A stretch of 64,000 bases of DNA from Sphingomonas trueperi (GTDB taxonomy: Bacteria; Pseudomonadota; Alphaproteobacteria; Sphingomonadales; Sphingomonadaceae). The notes beneath the pieces are model-generated. The model ran no database searches. It was not told where the DNA came from and saw only the letters and a list, made by a program, of their open reading frames with translations. Within the stretch, counting starts at the first letter, position 1. Each line of letters starts with the position of its first letter. The stretch lies in NCBI RefSeq assembly GCF_011927635.1, contig NZ_JAATJB010000008.1, positions 62,001 to 126,000 of the forward strand, written 5' to 3'. Below are positions 17,818-26,517 of the stretch, piece after piece. The translations under genes were made by a program, and so were the position numbers.

Positions 17818-17865
17818 GGCAGTAACTCCCTGTGCGGGTGGAAAGGGCGGGGCGCAGACGCCCGC

Positions 17866-18564
17866 TTATTCGGAATCGACGAGAACGATCTCGGCGTCTT
17901 GAACGGCGGTGATGGTAACGGTCCGGCCGCCCGAAAGCGCCGCGCCGTCACGGGCGTTCACCGCATCTCCGTCAACGGTGATCGCACCGGCGGCGGGGAC
18001 GAGATAGGCATGGCGACCTTCGCCGACGCTATGCGTGACGCTTTCGCCAGCCTTCAGCGTGGCGCCCAGCACGCGCGCATTGGCGCGGATCGGCAGCGCG
18101 TCCTTGTCGTCGGCAAACCCGGAGGCCAGCGCGACGAACCGGCCCGAGCGATCGCCCTTGGGGAAGGGCTTGGCGCCCCAGCTCGGCTGGCCGCCGGCCT
18201 CGCGCGGCAGGATCCAGATCTGGAAGATCCGGGTCGCCTCCGGCTCGAGGTTGTATTCCGCGTGGCGCACGCCGCTGCCCGCGCTCATCACCTGCACGTC
18301 GCCCGCCTCGGTGCGGCCCTTGTTGCCCATCGAGTCCTGGTGGGTGATCGCACCCGAGCGGACATAGGTGATGATTTCCATGTTCTGGTGCGGGTGCGGC
18401 GGGAAGCCCGAATTGGGAGCGATCTCGTCGTCGTTCCACACTCGAAGCGCGCCCCAGCCCATGCGGGACGGGTCGTAATAGTCGGCGAAACTGAAATGGT
18501 GCTTGGCCTTGAGCCAGCCGTGATCGGCGCCACCCAGGCTTTCGAAACTGCGTTTGTCGATCAT
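17866..18564 (-). CDS. Pirin-family bicupin (YhhW-like)
   Basis: A 232-residue pirin. The metal-binding cupin motif is clear in the N-terminal half: GFPPHPHQNMEIITYV, then GDVQVMSAGSGVRHAEYN, giving the three His and one Glu ligands. The C-terminal cupin lacks them, as is usual. E. coli YhhW of this group has quercetin 2,3-dioxygenase activity. The natural substrate is unknown. It is first in the pirin-wrbA pair and divergent from a LysR regulator across 114 bp. Such LysR/pirin/quinone-reductase sets suggest a response to quinones or aromatic electrophiles. Confidence 0.92.
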   Translation of the reverse strand: MIDKRSFESLGGADHGWLKAKHHFSFADYYDPSRMGWGALRVWNDDEIAPNSGFPPHPHQNMEIITYVRSGAITHQDSMGNKGRTEAGDVQVMSAGSGVRHAEYNLEPEATRIFQIWILPREAGGQPSWGAKPFPKGDRSGRFVALASGFADDKDALPIRANARVLGATLKAGESVTHSVGEGRHAYLVPAAGAITVDGDAVNARDGAALSGGRTVTITAVQDAEIVLVDSE

Positions 18565-18620
18565 CGCTGATCTCCTTGTGGGTTGCCGCCAAAATAGGCA
18601 TCGGCATCAGCGCGTAAACG

Positions 18621-18644
18621 GAAACGTTGGAAACTGATCGTTTC
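18621..18644. promoter_or_regulatory. Candidate LysR operator between pirin and LysR genes
   Basis: GAAACG (18621-18626) and CGTTTC (18639-18644) form a perfect 6-bp inverted repeat with a 12-bp spacer, in the middle of the 114-bp divergent region. Length and position suit an LTTR binding site serving both directions. A second AAACG just upstream adds a direct repeat. Confidence 0.45.
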
Positions 18645-18678
18645 GTGATATGGCTTCGCCCGAGCAGGAGACGCGGGG

Positions 18679-19590
18679 ATGAAGCTACCGGATTTCGAGG
18701 CCTGGGCGGTGTTCGCCAGCGTGGTCGAGCACCGCTCGTTCAGCGGCGCGGCGCTGGCGCTCGGCGTATCGAAGGCGACCGTGTCCAAGGCGATCACCCG
18801 GCTGGAGGAGCGGCTGGGCACGGCGCTGTTCCACCGCACGTCGCGGCGGCTGACGCTCACCGACAGCGGCCAACAGCTGGCCGAGCATGCCCAGCGCATC
18901 CTGGAGGACGGGCAGTCGGCGGAGGAGGCAGCGTTCGAATCGGCCAGCGCGCCCTCGGGCGTGGTGCGGCTGGCGGCGCCGCTGACCTTCGGGTCGCGGC
19001 ATCTCTCCGGGCTGATCGCCGAGTTCATGATCGCGCACCCGCAGATCAAGGTGGAACTGACCCTCTCCGACGCGTTTGTCGACATCGTCGGCGAGGGGAT
19101 CGACGTCGCGATCCGCATCGCCGAGCTGCCCGACAGTTCGCTGCGCGCGCGACGGCTGGGGCCGGTAAACATCCATGTCGTCGCCGCGCCCGGCTATTTC
19201 GAGCGGGCGGGGCGCCCGCAGCACCCGGCCGACCTCGCCCGCCATGCCTGCTTCGTCTACACCAACACCGCGACGCCGGGCGTGTGGCGCTTCAAGAAGG
19301 CGGGCGGCGAGGAAGCGGCGGTGCGCGTCGACGGGCCGCTGCGCACCGATAATGGCGAGGCGATGCTGCCCGCCTTGTGCGCGGGCCTGGGCATTGCGCG
19401 ATTGCCGGGCTTTCTGGTCGATACCGAAATCGCCGCCGGCCGGCTGGAGCCGGTGCTGACCGACTGGGTCGCAGGTGCGGTGGGGCTCCATCTCGTCACC
19501 CCGCCGGGATCGCGCCGGCCGGTGCGGGTGGAAGCGCTGATCGCTTTTCTCACGGAGCGCTTGCGCAGCATCTGCGTTCGGGCTGCGTGA
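18679..19590 (+). CDS. LysR-family transcriptional regulator
   Basis: A 303-residue LTTR. The N-terminal winged helix-turn-helix covers about 1-60 (FEAWAVFASVVEHRSFSGAA, then LGVSKATVSKAITRLEERLG). The effector domain runs from about 90 to 295 (VRLAAPLTFGSRHLSGLIAEF). The HTH spacing and the RLTLTDSGQQL segment are standard. It points away from the pirin-wrbA operon, the normal layout for an LTTR and its target. The inducer is unknown. Its stop overlaps the GTG of the next gene as GTGA, although that permease is probably unrelated in function. Confidence 0.93.
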   Translation: MKLPDFEAWAVFASVVEHRSFSGAALALGVSKATVSKAITRLEERLGTALFHRTSRRLTLTDSGQQLAEHAQRILEDGQSAEEAAFESASAPSGVVRLAAPLTFGSRHLSGLIAEFMIAHPQIKVELTLSDAFVDIVGEGIDVAIRIAELPDSSLRARRLGPVNIHVVAAPGYFERAGRPQHPADLARHACFVYTNTATPGVWRFKKAGGEEAAVRVDGPLRTDNGEAMLPALCAGLGIARLPGFLVDTEIAAGRLEPVLTDWVAGAVGLHLVTPPGSRRPVRVEALIAFLTERLRSICVRAA

Positions 19591-20657
19591 AGCGCCTCGT
19601 ACCCGATGCTGCCGATGCGCGGTTCATCCGCCGCGTCCTGATCCTTCTCACCGTCGGCGCGGTGGTGGTGGCGCTGGTGCGCGCCGCCGACCTGCTGATC
19701 CTAACCTTCGGTGCGGTGCTGGGGGCGGTGGTGATCCGCGCCATCGCCGATCGCTATACGCAGCTCGGTGTGCCGAGACGCTGGTCGGTGGTGAGCGCAA
19801 TGCTGACGGTACTCGCCGCGATCGCTTTCCTCGTCTGGCTGTTCGCGGTCCAGTTCGGCCCGCAGGTCGAGGCGCTGGTCCGTTCGATCCCGCAGCTGGT
19901 CACGCGCATGAAGGTCTGGGCGCAGGAGAGTCCCGTGGCCGCGAAGCTCTACGATGCTGCCGAGGCGGCCTTTGCGGGTTCGCGAGTCGCACGCGATGCC
20001 AGCGGCTTTGCGCTGGGCTCGTTCGAGCTGTTCCTCAACGCCCTGCTGCTGCTGGTCGGCGCGCTGTTCATGGCCGCCGATCCGGGCGTCTATCTGCGCG
20101 GGCTGCTGCTGCTCGTGCCCAAGGGCGACACGCGCGACGCCGTTGCCGATGCGCTGGCAGACGTGGGTACCACGCTGCGGCTGTGGCTGCGCACCCAGCT
20201 GATCCTGATGACCAGCATGGGCCTGCTCGTCGGGCTCGGGCTTTGGATCGCCGGGGTGCCCTCGCCCGCAGCGCTGGGGCTGCTGGCGGGCCTCAGCGAG
20301 TTCATCCCCTATGTGGGGCCTACCGCGGCGATGCTGCCGGCGCTGGGCCTCGCCGCGACCGGCGGGCCGGGCGCGCTGATCGGCTGCCTGCTGGTCTTTG
20401 CCGGCGTGCGAATCGTCCAGACCAACTTCCTCACCCCCTTCGTGCAGAGCCGGGTGATCGCGATCCCGCCCGCAGTCACGCTGTTCGCAATCATCGGTAT
20501 CGGATTCGTCTTCGGGCTGTTCGGCCTGTTCTTCTCTGCCGCGCTGCTGGTGGTGATCTTCACGCTGGTGCGCAGCCTGTATCTGCGCGAGGTTCTGGGC
20601 GAGGAGATCGAGCCGCGACCGTACGATTCCACATCTAGGTCCGAACCGGATGCGTAG
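19587..20657 (+). CDS. AI-2E / PerM-family membrane protein
   Basis: A 356-residue polytopic protein. Pairs of hydrophobic helices sit at the N-terminus (about 15-75). An amphipathic middle follows ([20 protein letters not shown]). The conserved C-terminal block carries [17 protein letters not shown] and [18 protein letters not shown]. These are the marks of the AI-2E transporter (UPF0118) family. Members include putative exporters of autoinducer-2 and sodium/proton antiporters, so the substrate is open. The start is a GTG inside a GTGA overlap with the LysR stop. There is no ATG in a suitable place before the first helix. Confidence 0.85.
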   Translation: MKRLVPDAADARFIRRVLILLTVGAVVVALVRAADLLILTFGAVLGAVVIRAIADRYTQLGVPRRWSVVSAMLTVLAAIAFLVWLFAVQFGPQVEALVRSIPQLVTRMKVWAQESPVAAKLYDAAEAAFAGSRVARDASGFALGSFELFLNALLLLVGALFMAADPGVYLRGLLLLVPKGDTRDAVADALADVGTTLRLWLRTQLILMTSMGLLVGLGLWIAGVPSPAALGLLAGLSEFIPYVGPTAAMLPALGLAATGGPGALIGCLLVFAGVRIVQTNFLTPFVQSRVIAIPPAVTLFAIIGIGFVFGLFGLFFSAALLVVIFTLVRSLYLREVLGEEIEPRPYDSTSRSEPDA

Positions 20658-20695
20658 ATTCCACGGGGCTTGCGGAACCACCCGACTTACGAGAA

Positions 20696-20738
20696 ATTAA
20701 CCTTTCGGCTTCATTGACGCTTAGGTTAATGAAGCGTC
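20696..20738 (+). promoter_or_regulatory. ctrA promoter region with nested inverted repeats
   Basis: Three perfect inverted repeats overlap here: ATTAACC/GGTTAAT (20696-20702 and 20724-20730), GCTTCATT/AATGAAGC (20708-20715 and 20728-20735) and GACGCTT/AAGCGTC (20716-20722 and 20732-20738). TTAACC resembles the CtrA half-site. GATTC (a GANTC site for the CcrM methylase) is found at 20657-20661 and 20626-20630, just upstream. In Caulobacter, ctrA transcription responds to GANTC methylation and to CtrA itself. The same logic is plausible here but inferred. Confidence 0.55.
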
Positions 20739-20791
20739 CAGCGCGTCGGGCATCGGGGCTACGTCGTGTGGTGTGGACAGGGGAACCGGCA

Positions 20792-21499
20792 ATGCGCGTG
20801 CTGCTGATCGAAGACGAGCCTAGCACAGCCAAGGCGATCGAACTGATCCTTTCGGGCGAAGGGTTCAACGTCTACACGACCGACCTGGGCGAGGAAGGTT
20901 TGGACCTCGCCAAGCTGTATGACTACGACATCATCCTGCTCGACCTCAACCTGCCGGACATGCACGGCTATGACGTGCTGAAGAAGGTGCGCACCGCGCG
21001 GGTGCAGACCCCAGTGCTGATCCTCTCGGGCATCAGCGAGATGGATTCGAAGGTGCGCTCGTTCGGCTTCGGCGCCGATGATTACGTCACCAAGCCCTTC
21101 CACCGCGAAGAGCTGGTCGCCCGCATCCACGCCGTGGTGCGCCGCTCCAAGGGCCATTCGCAGTCGGTCATCCGCACCGGCAAGCTGGCGGTGAACCTGG
21201 ACGCCAAGACCGTCGAGGTCGACGGCGCCCGTGTGCATCTGACCGGCAAGGAATATGCGATGCTGGAGCTGCTTTCGCTCCGCAAGGGCACCACGTTGAC
21301 CAAGGAGATGTTCCTCAACCATCTCTATGGCGGCATGGACGAGCCCGAACTCAAGATCATCGACGTCTTCATCTGCAAGCTGCGCAAGAAGCTTAGCATG
21401 GCCTGCGAAGGCGACAATTATATCGAGACCGTCTGGGGCCGCGGCTATGTGCTGCGCGAGCCGGACGAGGGCATGCAGGCGGACAGCCAGGTCGCCTGA
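20792..21499 (+). CDS. ctrA: Cell-cycle master response regulator CtrA
   Basis: A 235-residue OmpR-type regulator. The receiver domain has the acidic pair in LLIEDEP, the phosphoacceptor Asp51 in [14 protein letters not shown], and Lys in DDYVTKPF. The C-terminal winged helix carries [20 protein letters not shown] and [12 protein letters not shown], close to Caulobacter CtrA. The ATG at 20792 starts exactly at [12 protein letters not shown], as in known CtrA proteins, so the longer open frame upstream is rejected. CtrA controls replication, division and often motility genes. The C-terminus ends in MQADSQVA, a hydrophobic tail like the ClpXP degron region of CtrA. The promoter is described separately. 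Confidence 0.97.
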   Translation: MRVLLIEDEPSTAKAIELILSGEGFNVYTTDLGEEGLDLAKLYDYDIILLDLNLPDMHGYDVLKKVRTARVQTPVLILSGISEMDSKVRSFGFGADDYVTKPFHREELVARIHAVVRRSKGHSQSVIRTGKLAVNLDAKTVEVDGARVHLTGKEYAMLELLSLRKGTTLTKEMFLNHLYGGMDEPELKIIDVFICKLRKKLSMACEGDNYIETVWGRGYVLREPDEGMQADSQVA

Positions 21500-21603
21500 T
21501 CTTCCCGAGATCCCGCAGGGGCAGGGCCGTCGTCACCTTCGCGTGGCGGCGGCCTTTTCGTTTCGGGCTGGTGGGCGGACGGCGGATCGGCCACGCTGGC
21601 CGG

Positions 21604-22008
21604 ATGCGGGAATCCAGTGATCCATTCGCTTCGCCGAAAGGCTTCAGCATCGGCGCGCGCCTGAAGAGCTTTCGCTACGCGATCCGGGGGCTGCGCGTGC
21701 TGCTGCGTGAGGAGCATAATGCGCGGGTGCATCTGGCGGCGTCGCTTTGCGTGGTAGTGGCCGGCGCCGCGCTGCGGCTGGCGGTCGCCGAATGGCGCTG
21801 GCTTTTCCTTGCGGTCGCGCTGGTCTGGCTGGCGGAAGCGTTCAACACCGCGATCGAGGATCTCTGCGACCGGATCTGCCCGGACTTCGACCCCGCGATC
21901 GGCCGGATCAAGGATCTGGCTGCGGGCGGGGTCTTGGTGGCATCGCTCGCGGCGGCAGCAATTGGGCTGTTGACGCTGGGGCCGCCGTTGTTGCGGGCGC
22001 TACTGTGA
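21604..22008 (+). CDS. dgkA: Diacylglycerol kinase (DgkA family)
   Basis: A 134-residue small membrane kinase that phosphorylates diacylglycerol (or undecaprenol in some relatives) at the inner membrane. An N-terminal amphipathic stretch with RYAIRGLRVLLREEHNARVH is followed by three hydrophobic helices. The signature WLAEAFNTAIEDLCDRI and a later GRIKDLAAGGVLVAS carry the catalytic Glu and Asp residues of the family. The start is uncertain: ATG 21604 gives a normal length, while the frame is open to 21571 and no strong ribosome site marks either. It ends at a hairpin terminator shared with the converging HPP gene. Confidence 0.88.
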   Translation: MRESSDPFASPKGFSIGARLKSFRYAIRGLRVLLREEHNARVHLAASLCVVVAGAALRLAVAEWRWLFLAVALVWLAEAFNTAIEDLCDRICPDFDPAIGRIKDLAAGGVLVASLAAAAIGLLTLGPPLLRALL

Positions 22009-22038
22009 AAGCCCCTCCCCTCCAGGGGAGGGGCTTTT
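22008..22038. terminator. Bidirectional terminator between dgkA and the HPP gene
   Basis: A 14-bp stem, AAAGCCCCTCCCCT paired with AGGGGAGGGGCTTT, has a 2-base gap at the turn. T-rich ends follow on both strands (CTTTT on plus, CTTTC on minus). It lies between two converging genes only 37 bp apart, so it can serve both. Confidence 0.8.
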
Positions 22039-22045
22039 GCTTGCT

Positions 22046-22693
22046 TCACCTGCGCCGCGCTGCTGCGTGGTGTTCGGCCCGTGCCAGTAGCGCGAGCAGA
22101 TCCTCGCGGCTGACGTCGAACGCTTCGCCGGCTTCCGCCAGCGCCGCGTCGATGTCCTCCGGCAGCAGCCCCGGCGCGGGTGGGGCCGGGGGCACGCGGT
22201 GCGGGTAGCTATGCCCGGTCACGCGATGGACGAGCAGCCCGCACAGCGTCAGCAGCACGGCATTGACGCCGATCGGCACCAGCACGAACCCCAGCCCCTG
22301 CGACAATATCGCCGGTGCCAGCACCGGCAGCAACACCGTGCCGCCGCCCGGCGGGTGGAGGCTGCGGGTCAGCGACATGACGAGGATTGCCAACCCTACC
22401 GCGACGCCCGCCGCGAGCGCGCCGTGCCCCAGCCACTGCGCAACCGCCAATCCGACCAGCGCCGAGACGACGTTCCCGCCAATCACCCGCCAGGGCTGCG
22501 CCAGCGGGCTCGACGGCACCGCGAACACCAGCACCGCCGAGGCGCCGATCGGTGCCGCTAGCAGGATAGCGGTAGTCCGGTCGAAGCCGGCCAGCGCCGA
22601 TACCCACGCCGTGACCCCGATGCCGATCGCGCCGCCCAGCGCCGCACCGATCCGGTCGCGCCACTGCGCGCCGGCCATGACCAAGCGGAACAT
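22046..22693 (-). CDS. HPP-family membrane protein
   Basis: A 215-residue inner-membrane protein with about four to five helices and the name-giving motif RSLHPPGGGTVLLP in the middle (about 110-123). The C-terminal 40 residues are soluble and charged. In cyanobacteria and plants a related protein acts in nitrite transport, but bacterial roles are mostly unknown. The gene lies 5 bp after the amidohydrolase gene on the same strand, so they may be co-transcribed, without an obvious shared pathway. Confidence 0.85.
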   Translation of the reverse strand: MFRLVMAGAQWRDRIGAALGGAIGIGVTAWVSALAGFDRTTAILLAAPIGASAVLVFAVPSSPLAQPWRVIGGNVVSALVGLAVAQWLGHGALAAGVAVGLAILVMSLTRSLHPPGGGTVLLPVLAPAILSQGLGFVLVPIGVNAVLLTLCGLLVHRVTGHSYPHRVPPAPPAPGLLPEDIDAALAEAGEAFDVSREDLLALLARAEHHAAARRR

Positions 22694-22698
22694 CGCGC

Positions 22699-24366
22699 TT
22701 AGGGCTTCGCCCCCCAGGCGCGGCGGCCGCCCACCCAGGTTTCGACCACCTTGGTGTCGCGCAGCTCGGCGGGCGAGACGGACAGCGGATCGCGATCGAG
22801 GATCAGGAAGTCGGCCCAGAGCCCGGGTGCCAGGCGGCCGATCTTGTCGTCCGCGAAACTGGCATAGGCCGCGCCGATGGTGAAGCCGGCCCAGCCTTCC
22901 TCGCGGGTCAGCTTCTCTTCGGGCCGCCAGCCGCCCGGCGGATTGCCGCTCGCGTCCTGCCGGGTGAAGCTCGCCGCCCAGCCGGCCCAGGGGTCGGGGC
23001 TCTCGACCGGATAGTCGGAGCCGAACGCGATCCGCGTCCCGTCGCGCAGCATCGTCCGCCAGGCATAGGCGCCGGCGAGCCGGTCCGGCCCCAGCCGTGC
23101 TTCGGCCATGGTGCGGTCGCTGGTCTGGTGGACCGGCTGCATCGAGGCGATCGCGCCCAGCTTGGCGAAGCGCGGCAGGTCCTTGGGATCGATGACCTGG
23201 GCATGCTCGATCCGCCAGCGGCGGTCGCCCTTGTAGGTTTCGGAGAGGATCTCGATCGCGTCCAGCACCTGCTGGTTGGCGCGGTCGCCGATCGCGTGGA
23301 CGGCGAGCTGGAAATTGTCCATCGCGCCGCGTGCCATCAGGTTGAGCAGCTGGTCGTCGGTGAGGAAACCCAGTCCCTTGTTGCCCGGCGCGTCGCTATA
23401 GTCGGCCTTGAGCCAGGCGCCACGCGAGCCGAGCGCGCCATCGGCATAGAGCTTGATGCCGCCCATCCGCAGCCGGTCGCCATAGAGCCAGGGGGTCGGC
23501 CCGGCGCCCGCCACGCGCAGCGCGGTGTCCACGCCGTGGGCATAGCTCAGGATGCGCAGGTGTAGCTGGCCGATATCGGCCATACCGCGCATCGTCTCCC
23601 AGTCGTCGATCGTCGTGCCCATGTCAGCCGTCGCGGTGATGCCGAGCGAGAGCAGCTTCTGCTGTGCCGCGAGGAAGGCGGCGTTGCGCTCGCGTGGCGT
23701 GGGCTGCGGCACCACCTTGGCGACCAGTTCGGTCGCGGCGTCGACCAGCACGCCGGTGGGGCGGCCGCTGGCGTCGCGCTCGATGCGGCCGCCGGCGGGG
23801 TCCTTGGTCGCGGCGGTGATGCCGGCGAGTTCGAGCGCCTTGCTGTTCGCCCAGCCGGCATGGCCGTCGACCCGCTCCAGCCACACCGGGCGATCGCTCA
23901 CCGCGCGGTCGAGATCGACGGCGGTGGGGAAGCGACCGAGCTTCCAGGCTTCCTGGTTCCAGCCGCGGCCGAGGACCCATTTCGCGCGGCTCTTGCCCGC
24001 ATAGTCGCCGATGCGGGCGAGCGCGTCGTCGAGGCTGGTGGTGGCCGAAAGATCGAGCTGTAGCTGCTGGAAGCCCAGCCCCATGAAATGGCCATGCGCG
24101 TCGATCATGCCCGGCACGATCGTCGCCCCCTTCAGATCAAGCCGCCAGACCAGCTTCTTCGGCCGCTTCTGCCCCTTGGCATAGAGTGCGACCACCTTGC
24201 CATAGGGATCGATCTGCAGCGCCTCGAAGCGCACCACCGCGCCCTTGGCATCGAGCGTGATGCCGTTGACATTGTCAACGATTCCATCGGCATTGGCGGC
24301 GGGCGCGAGCAGCAGGGCGGTGGCGGCGGCAAGCCGCTTGAGGCGCGTAAACATGGGTCCGGGCAT
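22699..24366 (-). CDS. Exported amidohydrolase (YtcJ-like, Amidohydro_3)
   Basis: A 555-residue metal-dependent hydrolase with a signal peptide (about 1-26, ending APAANA), so probably periplasmic. The metal and catalytic motifs of the amidohydrolase barrel are present: GMIDAHGHFMGLG (HxH), HAIGDRANQQVLDAI, RIEHAQVIDP and AFGSDYPVESPDPWAGW. The end carries the composite beta-sandwich (IGRLAPGLWADFLILDRDPL). Such proteins are often called exoenzyme-regulatory or YtcJ-like amidohydrolases, and the substrate is unknown. An ATG four codons later (24354) would also keep the signal peptide. It is followed closely by the HPP gene. Confidence 0.88.
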   Translation of the reverse strand: MPGPMFTRLKRLAAATALLLAPAANADGIVDNVNGITLDAKGAVVRFEALQIDPYGKVVALYAKGQKRPKKLVWRLDLKGATIVPGMIDAHGHFMGLGFQQLQLDLSATTSLDDALARIGDYAGKSRAKWVLGRGWNQEAWKLGRFPTAVDLDRAVSDRPVWLERVDGHAGWANSKALELAGITAATKDPAGGRIERDASGRPTGVLVDAATELVAKVVPQPTPRERNAAFLAAQQKLLSLGITATADMGTTIDDWETMRGMADIGQLHLRILSYAHGVDTALRVAGAGPTPWLYGDRLRMGGIKLYADGALGSRGAWLKADYSDAPGNKGLGFLTDDQLLNLMARGAMDNFQLAVHAIGDRANQQVLDAIEILSETYKGDRRWRIEHAQVIDPKDLPRFAKLGAIASMQPVHQTSDRTMAEARLGPDRLAGAYAWRTMLRDGTRIAFGSDYPVESPDPWAGWAASFTRQDASGNPPGGWRPEEKLTREEGWAGFTIGAAYASFADDKIGRLAPGLWADFLILDRDPLSVSPAELRDTKVVETWVGGRRAWGAKP

Positions 24367-24412
24367 AGGGCCTGTTCCCCTGCCGCGCCAGATGGTCTAG
24401 GCGGACAGGATC

Positions 24413-25657
24413 ATGGCTACCAAAGCAGCAAACGCGCCCGCCTCGCTCCCCGTGTCGATCGACGATGTTCGTGCGGCGGCCCAGCGAATTTCGGGCGCGG
24501 TGGTGCGGACGCCGACGCTGCACAGCCGCACGCTCTCGCAGCTGACCGGCACGAACGTGTACCTCAAGTTCGAGAATCTCCAGTTCACCGCCGCCTACAA
24601 GGAACGCGGCGCGCTCAACACGCTGCTGCAGCTGGACGCCGAAGCGCGCGCCAAGGGCGTGATCGCGGCCTCGGCCGGCAACCATGCGCAGGGCCTCGCC
24701 TATCACGCGACGCGGCTGGGCATCCCCAGCACGATCGTGATGCCCAAGAACACGCCGATCGTGAAGGTCACCCAGACCGAAGGGCACGGCGCCAATGTCG
24801 TGCTCCACGGCGAGACCTTCGACGCCGCCTATGCCCATTCTCGGGAATTGGAGGCGGAGCGCGGCTTCACCTTCATCCATCCGTTCGACGATCCGCGGGT
24901 GATCGCCGGCCAGGGCACCGCGACGCTCGAACTGCTCGAGGACGTGCCCGGCATCGACACGCTGGTCGTGCCGATCGGCGGCGGCGGGCTGATCTCGGGC
25001 GCATCGGTCGTCGCCAAGGCACAGGACCGGCCGATCGAAGTGCTGGGCGTCCAGGCCGAGCTCTACCCCTCGATGTACAACCGCGTGCACCACACCGAGA
25101 TGCCGTGCGCGGGCGACACCCTCGCCGAAGGCATCGCGGTGAAATATCCGGGCAACGTCACGGCGAAGATCGTCGAGGCGCTGGTCGACGACATCGTGCT
25201 GGTCGGCGAGCGCCGGCTGGAAGAGGCAGTGAGCCTGCTGCTCCAGATCGAGAAGACGGTGGTCGAAGGGGCAGGGGCCGCCGGCCTCGCCGCGCTCCTC
25301 TCCGAGCCCGAGCGCTTCAAGGGCAAGACCGTCGGCACCATCCTGTGCGGCGGCAATATCGACACGCGCCTGCTCGCCAATGTGCTGCTGCGCGACCTCG
25401 CCCGCTCGGGCCGGCTCGCGCGCCTGCGCATCCGCCTGCAGGATCGCCCGGGCGCGCTGTTCCATGTCGCGCGGATCTTCCACGAGCAGGGCGTCAACAT
25501 CATCGAGGTCTATCACCAGCGCGTGTTCACCTCGCTGCCCGCCAAGGGCCTGGTAACCGACATCGAGTGCGAGACGCGCGACCGCAACCATCTCGATCGG
25601 CTGATCACCGCGCTGCGCCGCGCGCAATATGAAGTGAGCATGGTCGAGTCCGCCTGA
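24413..25657 (+). CDS. ilvA: Threonine ammonia-lyase with C-terminal ACT domain
   Basis: A 414-residue PLP enzyme that converts threonine to 2-oxobutanoate and ammonia, the first step to isoleucine. The PLP Lys is Lys63 in FTAAYKERGALNT. SAGNHAQGLAYHA binds substrate, and the glycine loop is IGGGGLISG. The C-terminal about 75 residues (RLRIRLQDRPGALFHVARIF onwards) form one ACT domain, shorter than the double domain of E. coli IlvA, so this is the short type shared with TdcB-like enzymes. Biosynthetic or degradative use cannot be separated by sequence. The stop shares a base with the ATG of the next gene (TGATG at 25655-25659). Confidence 0.92.
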   Translation: MATKAANAPASLPVSIDDVRAAAQRISGAVVRTPTLHSRTLSQLTGTNVYLKFENLQFTAAYKERGALNTLLQLDAEARAKGVIAASAGNHAQGLAYHATRLGIPSTIVMPKNTPIVKVTQTEGHGANVVLHGETFDAAYAHSRELEAERGFTFIHPFDDPRVIAGQGTATLELLEDVPGIDTLVVPIGGGGLISGASVVAKAQDRPIEVLGVQAELYPSMYNRVHHTEMPCAGDTLAEGIAVKYPGNVTAKIVEALVDDIVLVGERRLEEAVSLLLQIEKTVVEGAGAAGLAALLSEPERFKGKTVGTILCGGNIDTRLLANVLLRDLARSGRLARLRIRLQDRPGALFHVARIFHEQGVNIIEVYHQRVFTSLPAKGLVTDIECETRDRNHLDRLITALRRAQYEVSMVESA

Positions 25658-26256
25658 TGCGCACGCTGTTTTCGACCCTGCTTTACCAGCAGCCGCTGGG
25701 CAACGAGGCGCTGGTCGCCGATCTCGAAGCCTCGTGCCTGCAACTGGCCGAGGACGATAGCGCCGGCCGGCGCTGGTGCCGCGAGAACCACTATCGCGGC
25801 TATACCAGCTATGCCTCGCTCGACGACCTGCCGATCCGCGACCCAGCCTTCGCGGACCTGAAGCGGTTGCTCGACAAGCATGTTGCCAAGTTCGCCGAAG
25901 CGTGCGCGTTCGATCTCGGCGGGCGCAAGCTCAAGCTCGACAGCCTGTGGGTCAACGTGCTCGACGGCAAGGGCGGGCACGGCGCGCACATCCATCCGCA
26001 CAGCGTGGTGTCGGGCACCGTTTATGTGGCGCTGCCGCCGGGCGCGCGCGGGCTCAAGCTCGAGGACCCGCGGCTGGCGATGATGATGGCCGCGCCGACG
26101 CGGCGGCCCGATGCGCCGGAATCGCTCCAGCCCTTCATCGAAGTGGTGCCGGAGGTCGGGACCGTGCTGCTCTGGGAAAGCTGGCTGCGCCACGAAGTCC
26201 CGCCGGGAAATGGCAAGGACAAGCGGATCAGCGTCAGCTTCAACTATCGCTGGTAA
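25657..26256 (+). CDS. Putative 2OG-Fe(II) oxygenase (TIGR02466 / PF13759-like)
   Basis: A 199-residue protein. It has HGAHIHPHSVVSGTVYVALP (about 109-128), the iron-binding HxH/HxN-type segment of the 2OG-FeII_Oxy_5 family. SWLRHEVPPGNGKDKRISVSFNYRW at the end holds the distal His and the Arg that would bind 2-oxoglutarate. The substrate is unknown. Family members are often near amino-acid or phage-related genes. It is translationally coupled to ilvA, so a link to amino-acid metabolism is possible. It converges on a tiny secreted-protein gene with a 17-bp overlap at the 3' ends. Confidence 0.78.
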   Translation: MRTLFSTLLYQQPLGNEALVADLEASCLQLAEDDSAGRRWCRENHYRGYTSYASLDDLPIRDPAFADLKRLLDKHVAKFAEACAFDLGGRKLKLDSLWVNVLDGKGGHGAHIHPHSVVSGTVYVALPPGARGLKLEDPRLAMMMAAPTRRPDAPESLQPFIEVVPEVGTVLLWESWLRHEVPPGNGKDKRISVSFNYRW

Positions 26257-26386
26257 TGCGCTCCAGCGACGCGACCTGCATCACCGGCCGCACGGGCTTG
26301 GCGTGATGCGGCGCGGTGGCGTGGGCGACGAACGCTACGCAGGTGCCGAGGGCGGCACCGATGAGTAGACAACGCGAAATAGCCAT
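26240..26386 (-). CDS. Small secreted or membrane-anchored protein, 48 residues
   Basis: The 48-codon frame starts with a clear signal-like segment (MAISRCLLIGAALGTCVAFV, then AHATA) and leaves only about 23 mature residues, rich in His, Pro and Val. GAGGAG lies 8 bases before the ATG on the minus strand, a good ribosome site, which is the main argument that it is real. Its 3' end overlaps the oxygenase gene by 17 bp on the opposite strand. It has no known function and I do not recognise the family. Confidence 0.5.
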   Translation of the reverse strand: MAISRCLLIGAALGTCVAFVAHATAPHHAKPVRPVMQVASLERITSDS

Positions 26387-26517
26387 GGACGGACTCCTCA
26401 AATCACACAGGATCCACGATCCATTATAGTGAAGACCGTGCTTACCATGGGATATCCCCGCGCTTTTACGGTGCGCGCAGGTGACGTCTGGCCGGATCGC
26501 CCCTATGTTGGGGGCCA

